Below, piece by piece: positions 34,301-41,077 of a DNA stretch of 64,000 nucleotides. A program made the translations under genes and the position numbers. Source of the stretch: Sinohyriopsis cumingii (taxonomy: Eukaryota; Mollusca; Bivalvia; Unionida; Unionidae); the NCBI GenBank assembly GCA_028554795.2, contig CM068828.1:10727814-10791813 (forward strand), written 5' to 3'. The stretch's first letter is position 1; each line of letters begins with the position of its first letter. The notes below the pieces were generated by a model that worked only from the letters and a program-made list of their open reading frames with translations, searched no databases and was not told the origin of the DNA.

Positions 34301-37022
34301 ATATATGTCAGCAGACCTGCCCCTTATTTAATTTGCTTGGGATGCAAAAACTGATTTTTTTGTATACTGCAAATCCTGATTTTTAAAAATGCCCCCCAAA
34401 AAAACATTTAATTCATGATGGCTCTGCCTCCTTCAAAGAGAGTAAAAATGATGCAGAAATTCTGCGAGGAATACACTACCATCATATCATGAAAATCTAT
34501 CTTTTTACCATTTTCATCTTTTATGCTGATATTTAGTGTGTTACTTGAGACTAAATATCCGCATAAAAGATGAAATGGAAAAATGATAGATTTTCACAGT
34601 ATAATAATAATAATAATAATGAGGACTTTGTATAGCGCCTAATCTTTAGAAGCTCTAAGCGTTTTAAAACATTAGACAACACCTATAAGATACAAAACAT
34701 ATAATGATGTGATTACAAAAACAAACACCATGAAACTAGAAAACATTATTTAAAAAAACATGCTGAGAATATTTAAGGTAGGAAACATTATTCGGTCTTT
34801 AAGTTTGTTCTTGCAGTCAAAACAAGTGAGTTTTGAGAGCACTCTTGAATGTGATCACTGTGTCTTTGTGTGTAAGTTCAGTGGGCAATTCATACCACAT
34901 TGCTGGGCCCTGGTATGCAAAAGAATGCTGTCCATATGACTTTGTTTTCATTCAGGGAATAATGAGTATACAATTGTCAGAAGATGAGCGTAAGTATCTT
35001 GCTGGTGTGTACACATGGGTGAGGTTGGATAAGTATGTTGGACTAGAGTCCGACAGTGAAACATAGCACAGAGAACAAATTTTGTGTTTGATTCTGGAGC
35101 GAATGGATAGCCAGTATAGGGTACAGAGCAGCGGGTAGGTGTGCTCTGATCGTGTTACTCTAAGTACGATCCGAGCAGATGTTTTTTGAAGTTTCTGGAG
35201 CAGATATTGAGATGAACCAGACAGAATTGAGTTACAATAGTCCAGCCTTGAAAGTACTAATGAACACACAAGTGTTTTAGTGGCATCAACTGAAAGATAT
35301 TTGCGAATTGAGCTGATGCATCTCAGCTCAAGATATGCAGCCTTGCACATGTTCATGACATGTTGGTGCAATGTGAGAGTACTGTCCAGAGTAACACCTA
35401 GGTTTTGCACTGATTGTGTGAGTTTAATGTTGGTGTTGCTGATATTTATTGTTTGAGGTAAAGGATGTGAATGAGAAAGTCTTTGTGTTGTGATTAGAAT
35501 GGCCTCAGTTTTATCATCATTCTTCTGCAGCTTGTTACATGTCATCCATGATTTCACGTCAGAAATGCACCTCTCTACACCTTGGATGGTAGCATCAACT
35601 TCAGTGGGGTGGCTAGATTTGTATATTTGGGTGTCATCAGCGTACAATTATAACAGTATAACTGTAGCATACTTTTTCACATTAAGTAAATAGCATAAGA
35701 CAGTGGAGATGTCAATTCCTTTGTAAAGTTGTTGTAAATACATGGTAACAAACAATATCTTGGTTATTTTCTCAAAATTCTGACTTTTTTCCTTTGACAT
35801 CTTGACTTTTATTCCACTCTTGTCAGGTCTGTATCAGATTTTGTGTTATGAATATAGAATTGAATGAGCTTTAAAAAGAGTGGGAATTTGCAGTGGCTGC
35901 ACTGCAAGTAACTTTGGATGACATTACACAGTTCTTATTGATATTTCTATAAAATAATCATAGTTGGTATTAATGAAATCCTTGATAGCACATGTTTGCT
36001 TTATACTCATGAGAAGTGAAATAGCTAATCCTTTTTCTTTCTGTATTATATATGATACTCAGTGTTACGACTCTATGGTTTTAAACAAAAAAAATGAAAA
36101 GAGCGAAAACCAACAAGGTTTGCAACATTCAAAAAAAAATATTATTTTCCTAGAATACAAAGTGAACATTTAAAAATAACTTGCAGTATTGTGAATTAAA
36201 TCCCAGTAGTCCTAAAAATTCTATCATAAGTCCAAATGTGTAAAGTTCCAGTTGAATTCCAGTGGTGTTCCAAACAAATTCCAATATTGAATGCATTGAT
36301 GTCCTTGTAGTCTTGAATGTGCTAATGTGCCAGTGGCCTATAATGTGGCAATGTACTAAGAGACTTTTGATGTATCACAATAATATAATCCAAAATGCCT
36401 TTTACTGAATTTACTATATTACCAAATTAATAATTTAGTCCAAGAAGTATCAGTGAGCACTGAAATTCAGTTGAATAATTTAATAAATAAATCCACCCAA
36501 ATTAAAAGCTGGACACAACAATAAGACTGATTCTGCTTCAGATGTTAATGCAGGAATGAGTAGTTTTTCAAGAAAATTACATTGGTATAGAAAGCTAAGA
36601 TACAATAATAGAGCCAGATGTAGGTCAGTTTTCTCTCTAAAACATTCAAAATTGTCAACAAGTTTAGGAATTTCCAAGTGAAAAAGTAATATCTTACATT
36701 CAAATGGAAGGGAACTTGTTTATCTCCATTAATAATGATCTGAATATTTAATCTATAATCATAGAGAAATATTAGCTATGTATTATGTTGTTTACAAAAT
36801 AAATGTCACTGATCATGCAAACCATTAACTTTATTTTGGACTAAGGTCAATTTCAGAATACAGATAAACATAATTTAAAATGTAAAACATTGAGAAAAGC
36901 CAACAAACAAGACCAGTTAAATATATTTAAAATCAGTATTAATATGAAAATTTTCTTTTCAGGTATGGTTGGGATTTTGGCCATATGTAACACTTGAAGA
37001 ATCTGCAGGTAAAAAATATTAG
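4293..37022 (+). CDS. ACER3: Alkaline ceramidase 3, complete gene in 11 coding exons
   Basis: Joined exons: 4293-4398, 7707-7817, 11916-11968, 13406-13458, 15651-15732, 24045-24080, 25455-25510, 28516-28617, 31407-31511, 32148-32193, 36963-37022 (810 bp, 269 residues plus stop). Every intron is GT-AG and phases agree throughout. The family's metal-site residues are all present: calcium-site D20, W21, E23, N25 and E34 in DWCEDN...AEF; catalytic S78 and zinc H82 in SWCFHM; D93 in LLDELPM; zinc H217 and H221 in HAWWH. Human ACER3 is 267 residues with S77, H81, D92, H217 and H221. The protein is a seven-transmembrane hydrolase of the ER/Golgi that cleaves ceramides (mainly unsaturated long-chain ceramide, dihydro- and phytoceramide in mammals) to sphingoid base and fatty acid. 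Introns carry most of the window's minisatellites and transposons. Confidence 0.97.
4399..6602. other. Intron 1, first part: nothing recognised
   Basis: This is AT-rich intronic sequence with no exon-like segment and no transposon I can name. A short palindrome (ATGAATAGTCATACTATTCAT) lies near 6015-6036. Confidence 0.6.
6603..6860 (+). repeat. Mollusc-type degenerate satellite (ACTTGCA...GGTCA family), about 2 units
   Basis: Two degenerate units share CAATAACTTTAGTTC-like, AACTTGCAGTTGGGGTAAGG-like and AAAGGTCAGAGTCACT-like segments. The same family forms the long array in intron 4 (13540-15090) and a short one at 25780-26090. Confidence 0.75.
6861..7706. other. Intron 1, last part, with exon 2 acceptor
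   Basis: No repeat or gene was recognised. It ends in a long pyrimidine tract and TTTCAG at 7701-7706. Confidence 0.6.
7707..7817 (+). CDS. ACER3: ACER3 coding exon 2 (W36-L72)
   Basis: It completes the W36 codon and encodes NTVSNLVMIIPP, the first transmembrane segment signature of alkaline ceramidases, followed by a hydrophobic helix and a charged KQRFENR loop. The acceptor is TTTTTTTTTCAG and the donor A|GTAAGT. Confidence 0.96.
7818..8851. other. Intron 2, first part: nothing recognised
   Basis: There are no exon-like, SINE or LINE features. The sequence is AT-rich and leads into the 45-bp minisatellite. Confidence 0.6.
8852..10360 (+). repeat. 45-bp minisatellite, about 33 units
   Basis: The unit core is GTTGACACAGGATGTAATG followed by a TCACATCTTAGTC-like or GCAGCTCTTAGTC-like half and ACTTTGGTCT. 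The period of 45 bp equals 15 codons, so parts stay open in one frame (LLTQDVMSHLSLDFG) without being a gene. Two half-unit types (TCACATC and GCAGCTC) alternate. The last four units (10190-10360) form a diverged subfamily with TAATGTAATAGTTTATCTTAGC. Confidence 0.93.
10361..10540. other. Spacer between two minisatellites in intron 2
   Basis: This is unique sequence of about 180 bp separating the 45-bp and 30-bp arrays. No features were recognised. Confidence 0.5.
10541..11593 (+). repeat. 30-bp minisatellite, about 35 units
   Basis: The unit is CCCCATTCACATTAAAGTAAACAAAGCAT, very uniform. The main variable positions are AAGCAT versus AAGCAA and AGTAAAC, AGTATAC or AGTACAC. High uniformity suggests recent expansion or homogenisation. 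Confidence 0.95.
11594..11915. other. Intron 2, last part
   Basis: This is about 320 bp with no repeats recognised, ending in a pyrimidine-rich acceptor TCTTTCTTCAG. Confidence 0.5.
11916..11968 (+). CDS. ACER3: ACER3 coding exon 3 (S73-Q90), first active-site exon
   Basis: It encodes VGVGSWCFHMTLLYSMQ, including catalytic S78 and zinc ligand H82. The acceptor is TTCTTCAG, the donor CAG|GTAGGT, phase 0 at the end. At 53 bp it is hard to find by frame length; motif and phase identify it. Confidence 0.97.
12165..12460. repeat. Degenerate tandem repeat starting in a palindromic-TIR element half
   Basis: Units of roughly 40 bp share AAGTCAAATCCAGTATGT and CCAATACAATTGAAGTC segments and are irregular in length. 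The left end (ATACTCATATATAAGTCACATCCAACTGCA, split here as ATACTCATATATAAGTC then CAACTGCA) matches the terminal motif of the TIR family seen at 42868, 43422, 45480 and 47185. Confidence 0.7.
12461..13405. other. Intron 3, last part: nothing recognised
   Basis: No gene or transposon was identified. It ends with the acceptor TTTTCCAG of exon 4. Confidence 0.55.
13406..13458 (+). CDS. ACER3: ACER3 coding exon 4 (L91-S107, part of 108)
   Basis: It encodes LLDELPMIWGTAFLVYS. D93 is the conserved active-site aspartate next to the zinc site. The donor is TT|GTAAGT; the codon for F108 is split with exon 5. Confidence 0.97.
13540..15090 (+). repeat. Degenerate satellite of about 150-bp units (AGGTCA-rich), intron 4
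   Basis: About ten diverged units each contain CAATAACTTNAGTTCTCCACCATCT, split as a CCACCATCTACAG-like core, then CAGACTTTGTGGATGGCTTGC, TTGGGGTAAGGAAG and GTCAAGGTCACTGTGAC. Perfect TCAAGGTCA occurs at 14075-14083 and 15072-15080. Spacing varies, so the array is old. This kind of satellite is common in mollusc genomes as I recall. Confidence 0.8.
15091..15650. other. Intron 4, last part
   Basis: About 560 bp without recognised features, ending in TTTTTTTCAG before exon 5. Confidence 0.5.
15651..15732 (+). CDS. ACER3: ACER3 coding exon 5 (F108-I135)
   Basis: It encodes IEVDSPPNSHNKPLEVIL then a hydrophobic MLYCLVVTI helix, aligning with the human segment after VYCMFECF. The donor ATA|GTAAGT is at 15733, phase 0. 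Its last 36 bases plus the donor are duplicated downstream. Confidence 0.95.
15697..15811 (+). repeat. 40-bp tandem duplication of the exon 5 end and its splice donor, 3 copies
   Basis: Copies start at 15697, 15737 and 15777, each beginning GTGAT and running through ACTGCCTTATAGTCACCAT. Copy 2 keeps an intact donor (GTAAGT at 15773); copy 3 has lost it. Use of the second donor would add 40 bp and shift the frame. Confidence 0.93.
15926..16010 (+). repeat. Left inverted terminal repeat of the DIRS element
   Basis: It runs from GCTTGCATGGCAGG through TTTCTCCTTCAAATACATTCC to CACATTATGTTAGGA. The reverse complement is found, split by the LINE, at 20388-20406 and 22976-23089. The left copy lacks about 60 bp present in the right copy. 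Confidence 0.85.
16164..16285 (-). mobile_element. 3' fragment of SINE family B, minus orientation
   Basis: Its reverse complement (TGGCCGCCAAATATAGCC, then GCTGAAAAATGGCGTTAAAC and ACAACACCAACAAC) matches the 3' half of the full SINE at 23461-23706. It is nested inside the DIRS element. Confidence 0.85.
16440..16990 (+). repeat. Three degenerate units of about 190 bp inside the DIRS left region
   Basis: A shared core (TATGCTTTGTTTTCT...TTTTGTGT.GTTTC) recurs near 16550, 16733 and 16937, preceded by TAACATGCTG/TAGCTAGTTAGT-like sequence. It may be part of the DIRS untranslated region. Confidence 0.6.
18190..18680 (+). pseudogene. DIRS reverse transcriptase remnant
   Basis: Across shifted frames one reads SLDLTNAYFHVPVQ, FLHFASHNTVYQFSSL and a TKIMDY-like stretch, matching the DIRS/Ty3 RT fingers-palm pattern (SLDLxDAYFHVPI ... 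VYQFxALPFGLSxAP). The catalytic DD box is damaged near 18570. Upstream, GFLKAVSYSHRK aligns with the GFYSxLFLVPKK segment. Multiple stops and frameshifts make it non-functional. Confidence 0.8.
19030..19540 (+). pseudogene. DIRS RNase H remnant with in-frame 21-bp expansion
   Basis: It contains VEITVCTDASV, then INILEIKAVINAFHFWKDQLSG and KSTHLYGLIWQFLCWCNNLHI, split over two frames near 19100. These match DIRS RNase H (TTDAS ... IN.LEL.AV..AL..F ... G.RS..L..L). Between the helix and the TSV segment, a 7-residue unit KTDLIMS is repeated four times. A proteolysis-like PGRL motif of the family is visible near 19425-19440. Confidence 0.78.
19213..19296 (+). repeat. 21-bp tandem repeat, 4 identical copies
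   Basis: The unit AAAACAGATCTCATTATGTCC is repeated exactly four times, in frame, within the RNase H remnant. Confidence 0.97.
19690..20150 (+). pseudogene. DIRS tyrosine recombinase-like remnant
   Basis: Fragments such as RDITPQTLAAWLKWVVHSAYS, ALCWHAESTFLSLHLIDLA and LNLVGPVVVAQTIT can be read in shifted frames. They resemble the C-terminal part of DIRS tyrosine recombinases, which ends in a GPVVAAQ-like tail. The catalytic tyrosine cannot be assigned with confidence. Position after RNase H agrees with DIRS order. Confidence 0.6.
20388..20406 (-). repeat. DIRS right ITR, inner part (before LINE insertion)
   Basis: ATTCTCCTAACATAATGTG is the reverse complement of the inner end of the left ITR. 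The remainder continues after the LINE at 22976. Confidence 0.88.
20407..22976 (+). mobile_element. CR1/L2-like non-LTR retrotransposon, copy 1, inserted in the DIRS ITR
   Basis: It is 5'-truncated inside the endonuclease domain and ends in (ATT)n after GCGCTATACAAAGTCCTCATT. Insertion separates ...CATAATGTG from ATTGGGGAATG..., which are contiguous in the left DIRS ITR. The 3' end is shared with copies at 34602 and 59988. Confidence 0.93.
20409..22794 (+). pseudogene. LINE ORF2 (endonuclease end, linker, reverse transcriptase), disabled
   Basis: One frame runs from 20409: endonuclease end (NLIILGDFSFHFD, HGHILDWI, SDH), linker, an in-frame stop at 21222-21224, then RT from about 21279 (YRPVSNLPFISEILGKVV, LDLSAAFDTIDHHILLHRL). 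Near 21870-21900 the frame shifts; GVPQGSVLGPVLFILYTHL and the catalytic YADDTQIY lie in the second frame (21806-22183). C-terminal pieces continue in further frames at 22251-22505 and 22573-22794. The motif pattern fits the CR1/L2 group. The catalytic residues themselves are still present; a stop and several frameshifts inactivate it. Confidence 0.92.
22976..23089 (-). repeat. DIRS right ITR, outer part (after LINE insertion)
   Basis: ATTGGGGAATGTATTCGAAG and, further out, CCTGCCATGCAAGC are reverse complements of the left ITR. An internal segment (ACCCAATCACATTACTTAA) repeats the ITR core in opposite orientation, making the right end itself partly palindromic. Confidence 0.85.
23461..23706 (+). 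mobile_element. tRNA-derived SINE, family B, full-length copy
   Basis: The tRNA-like head has an A box (GAGTGGACTAGAGTGCTCA) and B box (GGGTTCAAGTCTC at about 23527-23539). The body contains TTCCCTGGGGTTTTTCAGGG and CTGGCTGCCATATATAGCC. It ends CTGAAAAATGGTGTTAAACC plus (ACA)n. It is distinct from the Nin-DC-like family at 3510 and 24816. Confidence 0.85.
23707..24044. other. Intron 5, last part
   Basis: A 20-bp direct repeat (CAGGTCCAGTGAAAAAGCTT) occurs twice near 23728-23782. Nothing else is recognised before the acceptor TTTTCAG of exon 6. Confidence 0.5.
24045..24080 (+). CDS. ACER3: ACER3 coding exon 6, 36-bp microexon (I136-E147)
   Basis: It encodes IYMTTNNTVFHE, aligning with the human VYLKVKEPIFHQ loop. 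The acceptor is TTATTTTCAG, the donor GAG|GTGAGG, and both ends are phase 0. Identity rests on alignment with the family and on the phase match with exons 5 and 7. Confidence 0.93.
24081..24815. other. Intron 6, first part: nothing recognised
   Basis: Apart from generic AT-rich sequence I see no gene, SINE or array here. Confidence 0.5.
24816..25116 (+). mobile_element. tRNA-derived SINE with conserved central domain, copy 2
   Basis: It has the same architecture as 3510-3832: A box (TGGCCTACGTGG), B box (GGTTTGAATCC), central domain (CTTGGTGCTCAGCATTAAG, GTTAGTGTTAGGACTGGTTG, GGTGTTAGTATAATGTGAC) and tail AAAAATCCAAATC plus (CA)n. It is more transition-rich (CpG-decayed) than copy 1, so probably older. 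Confidence 0.87.
25455..25510 (+). CDS. ACER3: ACER3 coding exon 7 (I148-L165, part of 166)
   Basis: It encodes IAYGLMVACMVFASVRML, a transmembrane helix aligning with human VMYGMLVFTLVLRSIYI. The acceptor is TTTACAG and the donor CT|GTAAGT; codon 166 (Leu) is split. Confidence 0.95.
25780..26090 (+). repeat. AGGTCA-type degenerate satellite, intron 7
   Basis: Two units of the same family as 13540-15090 (CTTTATGGATGGCTTATACTTGG and TCAAAGGTCAGGGTCACTATGAC-like segments). Confidence 0.75.
26130..26960 (+). repeat. Second degenerate mollusc-type satellite (CTAGAATCATGAAA family), about 4 units
   Basis: Units of roughly 150-200 bp repeat TGCTAGAATCATGAAA-like, CTTGGTATCACA-like and AGGTCTCCGTGACC/AGGTCACTGTGACC-like segments near 26280, 26520, 26690 and 26825. 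The pattern resembles dispersed satellites I recall from bivalves. Confidence 0.65.
27357..27515 (+). repeat. (TATG)n/(CATG)n microsatellite
   Basis: A tetranucleotide tract of GTAT, GCAT and GTGT variants over about 160 bp. Confidence 0.95.
27667..28437 (+). repeat. 46-bp minisatellite, about 17 units
   Basis: The unit is TGTAATCATTGATCACAGTC then TGGTTAACTCTTTGCTTAACAATCTA. Each unit contains an inverted pair GTTAA...TTAAC. Variants alternate GATCACAG and CATTACAG. Confidence 0.95.
28516..28617 (+). CDS. ACER3: ACER3 coding exon 8 (L166-L199, part of 200)
   Basis: It encodes TMECSKPLFITAFIFY, then MVGFLLWNVDNVYCGKL, aligning with human GIFLLGFLFWNIDNIFCESL. WNVDN is a strongly conserved ceramidase signature. 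The acceptor is CTTTCAG, the donor AG|GTAAGT; codon 200 (Ser) is split. Confidence 0.97.
28618..31406. other. Intron 8: no gene or named transposon
   Basis: This is 2.8 kb of AT-rich sequence with an (AAT)n tract at 30958-31003. No tandem array like those in neighbouring introns was seen. Confidence 0.6.
30958..31003 (+). repeat. (AAT)n microsatellite
   Basis: About 46 bp of TAA/GATAA units. Confidence 0.9.
31407..31511 (+). CDS. ACER3: ACER3 coding exon 9 (S200-F234, part of 235), second active-site exon
   Basis: It contains H217 and H221 in MHAWWHIGAGLGTYLS, the paired zinc ligands of alkaline ceramidases (human HAWWHILTGLGSYLH). The acceptor is TTTTCAG, the donor GT|GTAAGT; codon 235 (Val) is split. 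Confidence 0.98.
31512..32147. other. Intron 9 (636 bp)
   Basis: A two-unit direct repeat of about 48 bp (ACAGTATT.TATA.CATTTTTCCTGTACCAT.AATGCATGAA) lies at about 31530-31620. It is the shortest of the introns except intron 3/4 neighbours. Confidence 0.55.
32148..32193 (+). CDS. ACER3: ACER3 coding exon 10 (V235-K250)
   Basis: It encodes THTRYTHLKKNPQFK, aligning with human SLYTRTLYLRYRPKVK; basic residues lie on the cytosolic side after the last membrane helix. The acceptor is TTTGCAG, the donor AAG|GTAAGT. Confidence 0.95.
32382..34078 (+). repeat. 42-bp minisatellite, about 40 units
   Basis: The unit is GCATATTTACATGTTACATG then TTATCCACATGCTTTAGCAGTT. Because 42 bp is 14 codons, long frames (MLSTCFSSCIFTCY repeats) stay open and are artefacts. 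Length variants: 41-bp units with GTTAATGTT and 35-bp units lacking one ACATGTT. Sequence variants: TATCAAC/TATCCAC and CTTTAGCAG/CTTCAGCTG. Confidence 0.96.
34079..34490. other. Intron 10 spacer
   Basis: About 410 bp between the minisatellite and the palindromic element; no features were recognised. Confidence 0.5.
34491..34595. mobile_element. Fold-back (palindromic) element, probable MITE
   Basis: The left arm GAAAATCTATCTTTTTACC through GATATTTAGT pairs with the right arm ACTAAATATCCGCATAAAAG through GATAGATTTTC. The arms are about 46 bp, imperfect, with a loop of about 13 bp. It sits 6 bp from the 3' tail of the LINE. Confidence 0.8.
34602..35649 (-). mobile_element. CR1/L2-like LINE, copy 2, 5'-truncated
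   Basis: The minus-strand 3' end is the same as copy 1: (ATT)n, then GAGGACTTTGTATAGCGC on the plus strand. The 231-residue frame 34952-35647 begins at the RT catalytic YADDTQIY box and continues through the C-terminal domain (LVCSLVLSRLDYCNSILSG). Homology stops at CGTACAATT, so insertion was 5'-truncated within the RT. It has a longer open frame than the other two copies. Confidence 0.93.
35650..36962. other. Intron 10, last part: nothing recognised
   Basis: About 1.3 kb of AT-rich sequence ending in the acceptor TTTTCTTTTCAG. Confidence 0.5.
36963..37022 (+). CDS. ACER3: ACER3 coding exon 11 and stop (V251-Y269)
   Basis: It encodes VWLGFWPYVTLEESAGKKY then TAG, aligning with human FLFGIWPVILFEPLRKH. 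The lysine-containing C-terminus resembles the end of human ACER3. Confidence 0.95.
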   Translation, partial: VWLGFWPYVTLEESAGKKY

Positions 37023-38775
37023 AGGCAAACCACAGCAGAACAGGATTCCTTTTATTTAATTTACACCTACCCATCAGAGCATGTGACAGAAAAGTTATAA
37101 GGTTGTTTTATCATGTCCATTAGCTATTAAGTAAGAATGATTATATTTTTCCTAGAATTTTAAGTAATCAATAATTGCATCACATGTCAAGTGGTTTTGT
37201 ATGCGCCACTTGATTTGAAAGCTGTTGCATAAATTTTCAATGTAAATTTAATTAAAATTGCTACTGCAGAGAAAGAGATGATACAGGCAGGGGCATTGGA
37301 TGATCCCTACTGTACAGTATGTGCAGACCTGCCAGCCCTTACTGAAATAACCTTTAAGCTGCAAAACAATATGAAAATATGATCGGATCAAATCTGGTAA
37401 TTGACATATCCAGGTTTGATCTGGATCCAATTTTCTTATTATGATTCAGTTGAGTTGGTCAGGGAACCAGACTAACTTTACAGGAATACTTCAGCTGCTT
37501 TAATTCTCAGGTGTTTAATGGAAAACACCTGTATGATCAGGCTTTTGGTTATAGTATTTCTCAAACTGCCATTAAACAAACCAAAACATGTTGAAGGTGA
37601 AAGGGACTTTCAACCTCTTGACAAATTCAGACAGTCAAAAATGAATATTCAGATTTTTAGAGAGAAAAAGCAGGAAATTCAACAGTTACTTTTATTGGAT
37701 ATCATGTTTTGTTGATTTAAACGTCTCATGGCAAAAGAGATGATTATCATCACCACTTGAAATTGAGATAAAAAAAAACGATTACTTTAAGTTTAGTGAA
37801 AGAAGCATTTGAGCTCCATAGGGTTTAGAACTGCAGTTTTTGAGACTGTATTGGAAGTAATTATGGTTGAAGTGTACTTTACAAACTTTTCACTTGAATA
37901 TAATGTTTGCCTCCTCAGCATCACAACTGAACTTTCCAGTTAGATATTTACTGTTATATTGACAATAGCAGTACATGACATTTTATTACACCTTGCTGAA
38001 AAATAGTTTAGCATGTGGAGAAATGTACACAGCCTTGCTAAGATATTGTTTGGGTTGGCAGGTCTTTTCTGAATCTGTATTTTAAATAATTTATTTATTT
38101 GTCTTGAACAGTACATGAGAAAATTAACTATTATTCTGTAAGCTATATTTTTTCAGTCTGTTATAGTGACCCATATTTTACATATTGGCATGTAATAAAA
38201 CTAGGTGATATCCATCTTACAAGTGTTGTTGGCCTGGAGGGATGTCATTCCTAAAAGCCCATGGTTTGGTGTCTACTGTCTGTTGCTAATAATGGTTGTG
38301 TTTTTAATAATAAGGAACTTGAATGTATTTAGCACATCTGGCGTTTTGAACAGGTATGGTATGCAAAGGGACATAAAATCAATTGTCATCCTGAGATAAA
38401 TGATTAGTCGGATTTGTTACTTCCCTTGTGATCAACAGCTTCTGTGTAGGCTCTTCCAACATTACTGAATCATTTCATTTGGAAATGCTCATTAAAGGTA
38501 ATTTCTTCAATATTTTCTGAATTTTGTTAATCATTTCTCAGATAAGAGATAGAAATGAAAAAATACTAAGATTGGATGTATTTGCTTTATAAGAAATATG
38601 ATTTTCCACACTTTATAAGCTAAGTTCACCCCTTTGATCCTATTTAATGCCATATTTCCTGAACCCTCCATACATCCTGTTTAATGTCATATTTCCTGAA
38701 CAATCAAAGTCATATGTATTCTCAGTCATTTTATTTTATCTCTAACACTAAATATATGGTGCATAAAATATTAGG
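37023..38775 (+). other. ACER3 3' UTR/flank, extent unknown
   Basis: A possible weak polyadenylation hexamer ATTAAA lies at 37251-37256; a canonical AATAAA appears only near 38194. A small hairpin (TCAAGTGG / CCACTTGA) is at 37187-37213. A two-unit repeat of about 40 bp (CCATATTTCCTGAAC) is near 38640-38705. No second gene was seen. Confidence 0.45.
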
Positions 38776-40292
38776 AGACTACCATAAATTGGAATTTTTG
38801 GTCTAATATGACTACCATTAATTGAGATTTTGGGTCATTAATATGACTATCATAAATTGGGATTTGGGGTCATTAATATGACTAACATAAATTGAGATTT
38901 TGGGTCATTAATAAAAATGCTACCATAAATTGGGATTTCGGGTTTTTAATATGACTGCCATAAATTGGGATTGATTTTGGGTCATTAATAAAATTACTTC
39001 CATAAATTGGGATTTTGGGTTATTAATATGACTACCATAAATTGGGATTTTGTGCCATTAATATGACTATCATAAATTGGGATTTTGGGTCATTAACATG
39101 ACTATCATAAATTGGGATTTTGGGTCATTAATATGACTACCATAAATTGGGATTTTGGGTCATTAATAAAAATACTACCATAAATTGGGATTTGGGGTTT
39201 TTAATATGACTACCATAAAGTGGGATTTTGGATCATTAACATGACTATAAAGTGGGATTTTGGGTCATTAATAAAAAAAATACTACCATAAATTGGGATT
39301 TTGGGACATTAATATGACTACCATAAATTGGGATTTGGGGCCATATGACTATCATTAATTGGGATTTGTGGTCATTAATATGACTACCATAAATTGGGAT
39401 TTTGAGTCATTAATAGGACTACCATACATTTGGATTTTGTGTCATTAATATGACTATCATAAATTGGGATTTGTGGTCATTATCATAAATTAGGATTTGG
39501 GGTCATTAATATGACTACCATAAATTCGCATTTTGTGTCATTAATATGACTATCATAAATTAGGATTTGGGGACATTAATATGACTACCATAAATTGGGA
39601 TTTTGCATCATTAATATGACTACCATAAATTGGGATTTTGGGTCATTAATATGACTACCATAAATTGGGATTTTGGGTCATTAATATGACTATCATAAAT
39701 TGGGATTTTGGGTCATTAATATGACTACCATAAATTGGGATTTGGGGCCATATGACTAGCATAAATTGGGATTTGGGGTCATTAATATGACTACCATAAA
39801 TTGGGATTTTGGGTTATTAATATGACTACCATAGATTGGCATTTTGGGACATTAATATGACTTCCATACATTGGGATTTTGGGTCATTAATATGACTACC
39901 ATAAATTGGAATTTTGGGTCATTAATATGACTATCATAAATTGGGATTTGGGGTCATTATCATAAATTGGAATTTGGGGTCATTAATATGACTACCATAA
40001 ATTGGGATTTGGGGCCATATGACTATCATTGATTGGGATTTGTGGTCATTAATATGACTACCATAAATTGGCATTTTGGGACATTAATATGACTTCCATA
40101 CATTGGGATTTTGGGACATTAATATGACTACCATAAATTGGAATTTTGGGTCATTAATATGACTATCATAAATTGGCATTTGGGGTCATTATCATAAATT
40201 GGAATTTGCGGTCATTAATATGACTACCATATATTGGGATTTGGGACATTAATATGACTTCCATATCTTGGGATTTTGGGACATTAATATGG
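38776..40292 (+). repeat. 35-bp minisatellite, about 43 units
   Basis: The unit is ATTAATATGACTACCATAAA then TTGGGATTTTGGGTC. Some blocks carry deletion variants (GGGCCATATGACTATC, GGTCATTATCATAAATT). A block of several units around 39900-40120 resembles one around 39720-39900, suggesting multi-unit duplication. Confidence 0.95.
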
Positions 40293-40848
40293 TTTAATAT
40301 ATTTAAAGAAAGTTTTCATGTTGAGTAATTAAATTCTGAAACTTAATAAAACAGGTGTTTGTAACAGGAAAATCACCAACACGGTACTATTTATTTTAGT
40401 TTTCCAAGTCAATATATTACAGTTTGCCATGTTAGAAGTAGGCTTCATCTGATTTTTAAGGGGTTATCTGCTTCAGCATAATAATTACCCTTGTCTTTCT
40501 GTCCCTCACACCTCGGTTAGATTTTGAGTTTGTGAGTTTTGGGACACTGTTATAAGCAATCCATGTTCCATGAAAACATTTTAGTTTATCTTGGATAATT
40601 CAAAATCATAAAATGTTACATCCTGAGAGGTTCAGAATTTCATGTTTTAAATATTTGTGATCAAATTGGTGTCTAATTATGGCCATAGTTGAAGTTCTGT
40701 GAAGGTGATAGTGAATTGTTGATATTATTATTATTGTTATTATTATTATTCCCCCCATTAATTGCAGAGGAGAGATCTTGATTTGGACCAGTACGTCCAT
40801 GCCAAGAAACTTTTTTGCAAAATTTCCCACAAATCATTTAGCTAAGTA
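40293..40848. other. Intergenic, nothing recognised
   Basis: AT-rich, with a short (TTA)n tract near 40720-40750. Confidence 0.5.
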
Positions 40849-41077
40849 AAATGTTATCTGGTTAGCATATTTTATGTATATGTGGATGACCTGATTACAT
40901 CTAGACAAATGTTATCTGGTTAGCATATTTTATGTATATGTGGATGACCTGATTACATCTAGACAAATGTTATCTGGTTAGCATATTTTATGTATATGTG
41001 GATGACCTGATTACATCTAGACAAATGTTATCTGGTTGGCATAGTTTATGCATACATAGATGACCTGATTACATTTT
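40849..41077 (+). repeat. 58-bp tandem repeat, about 4 units
   Basis: Units start at 40849, 40907, 40965 and 41023 (AAATGTTATCTGGTTAGCAT ... GATGACCTGATTACATCTAG). The first three are nearly identical and the fourth is diverged. Confidence 0.95.
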
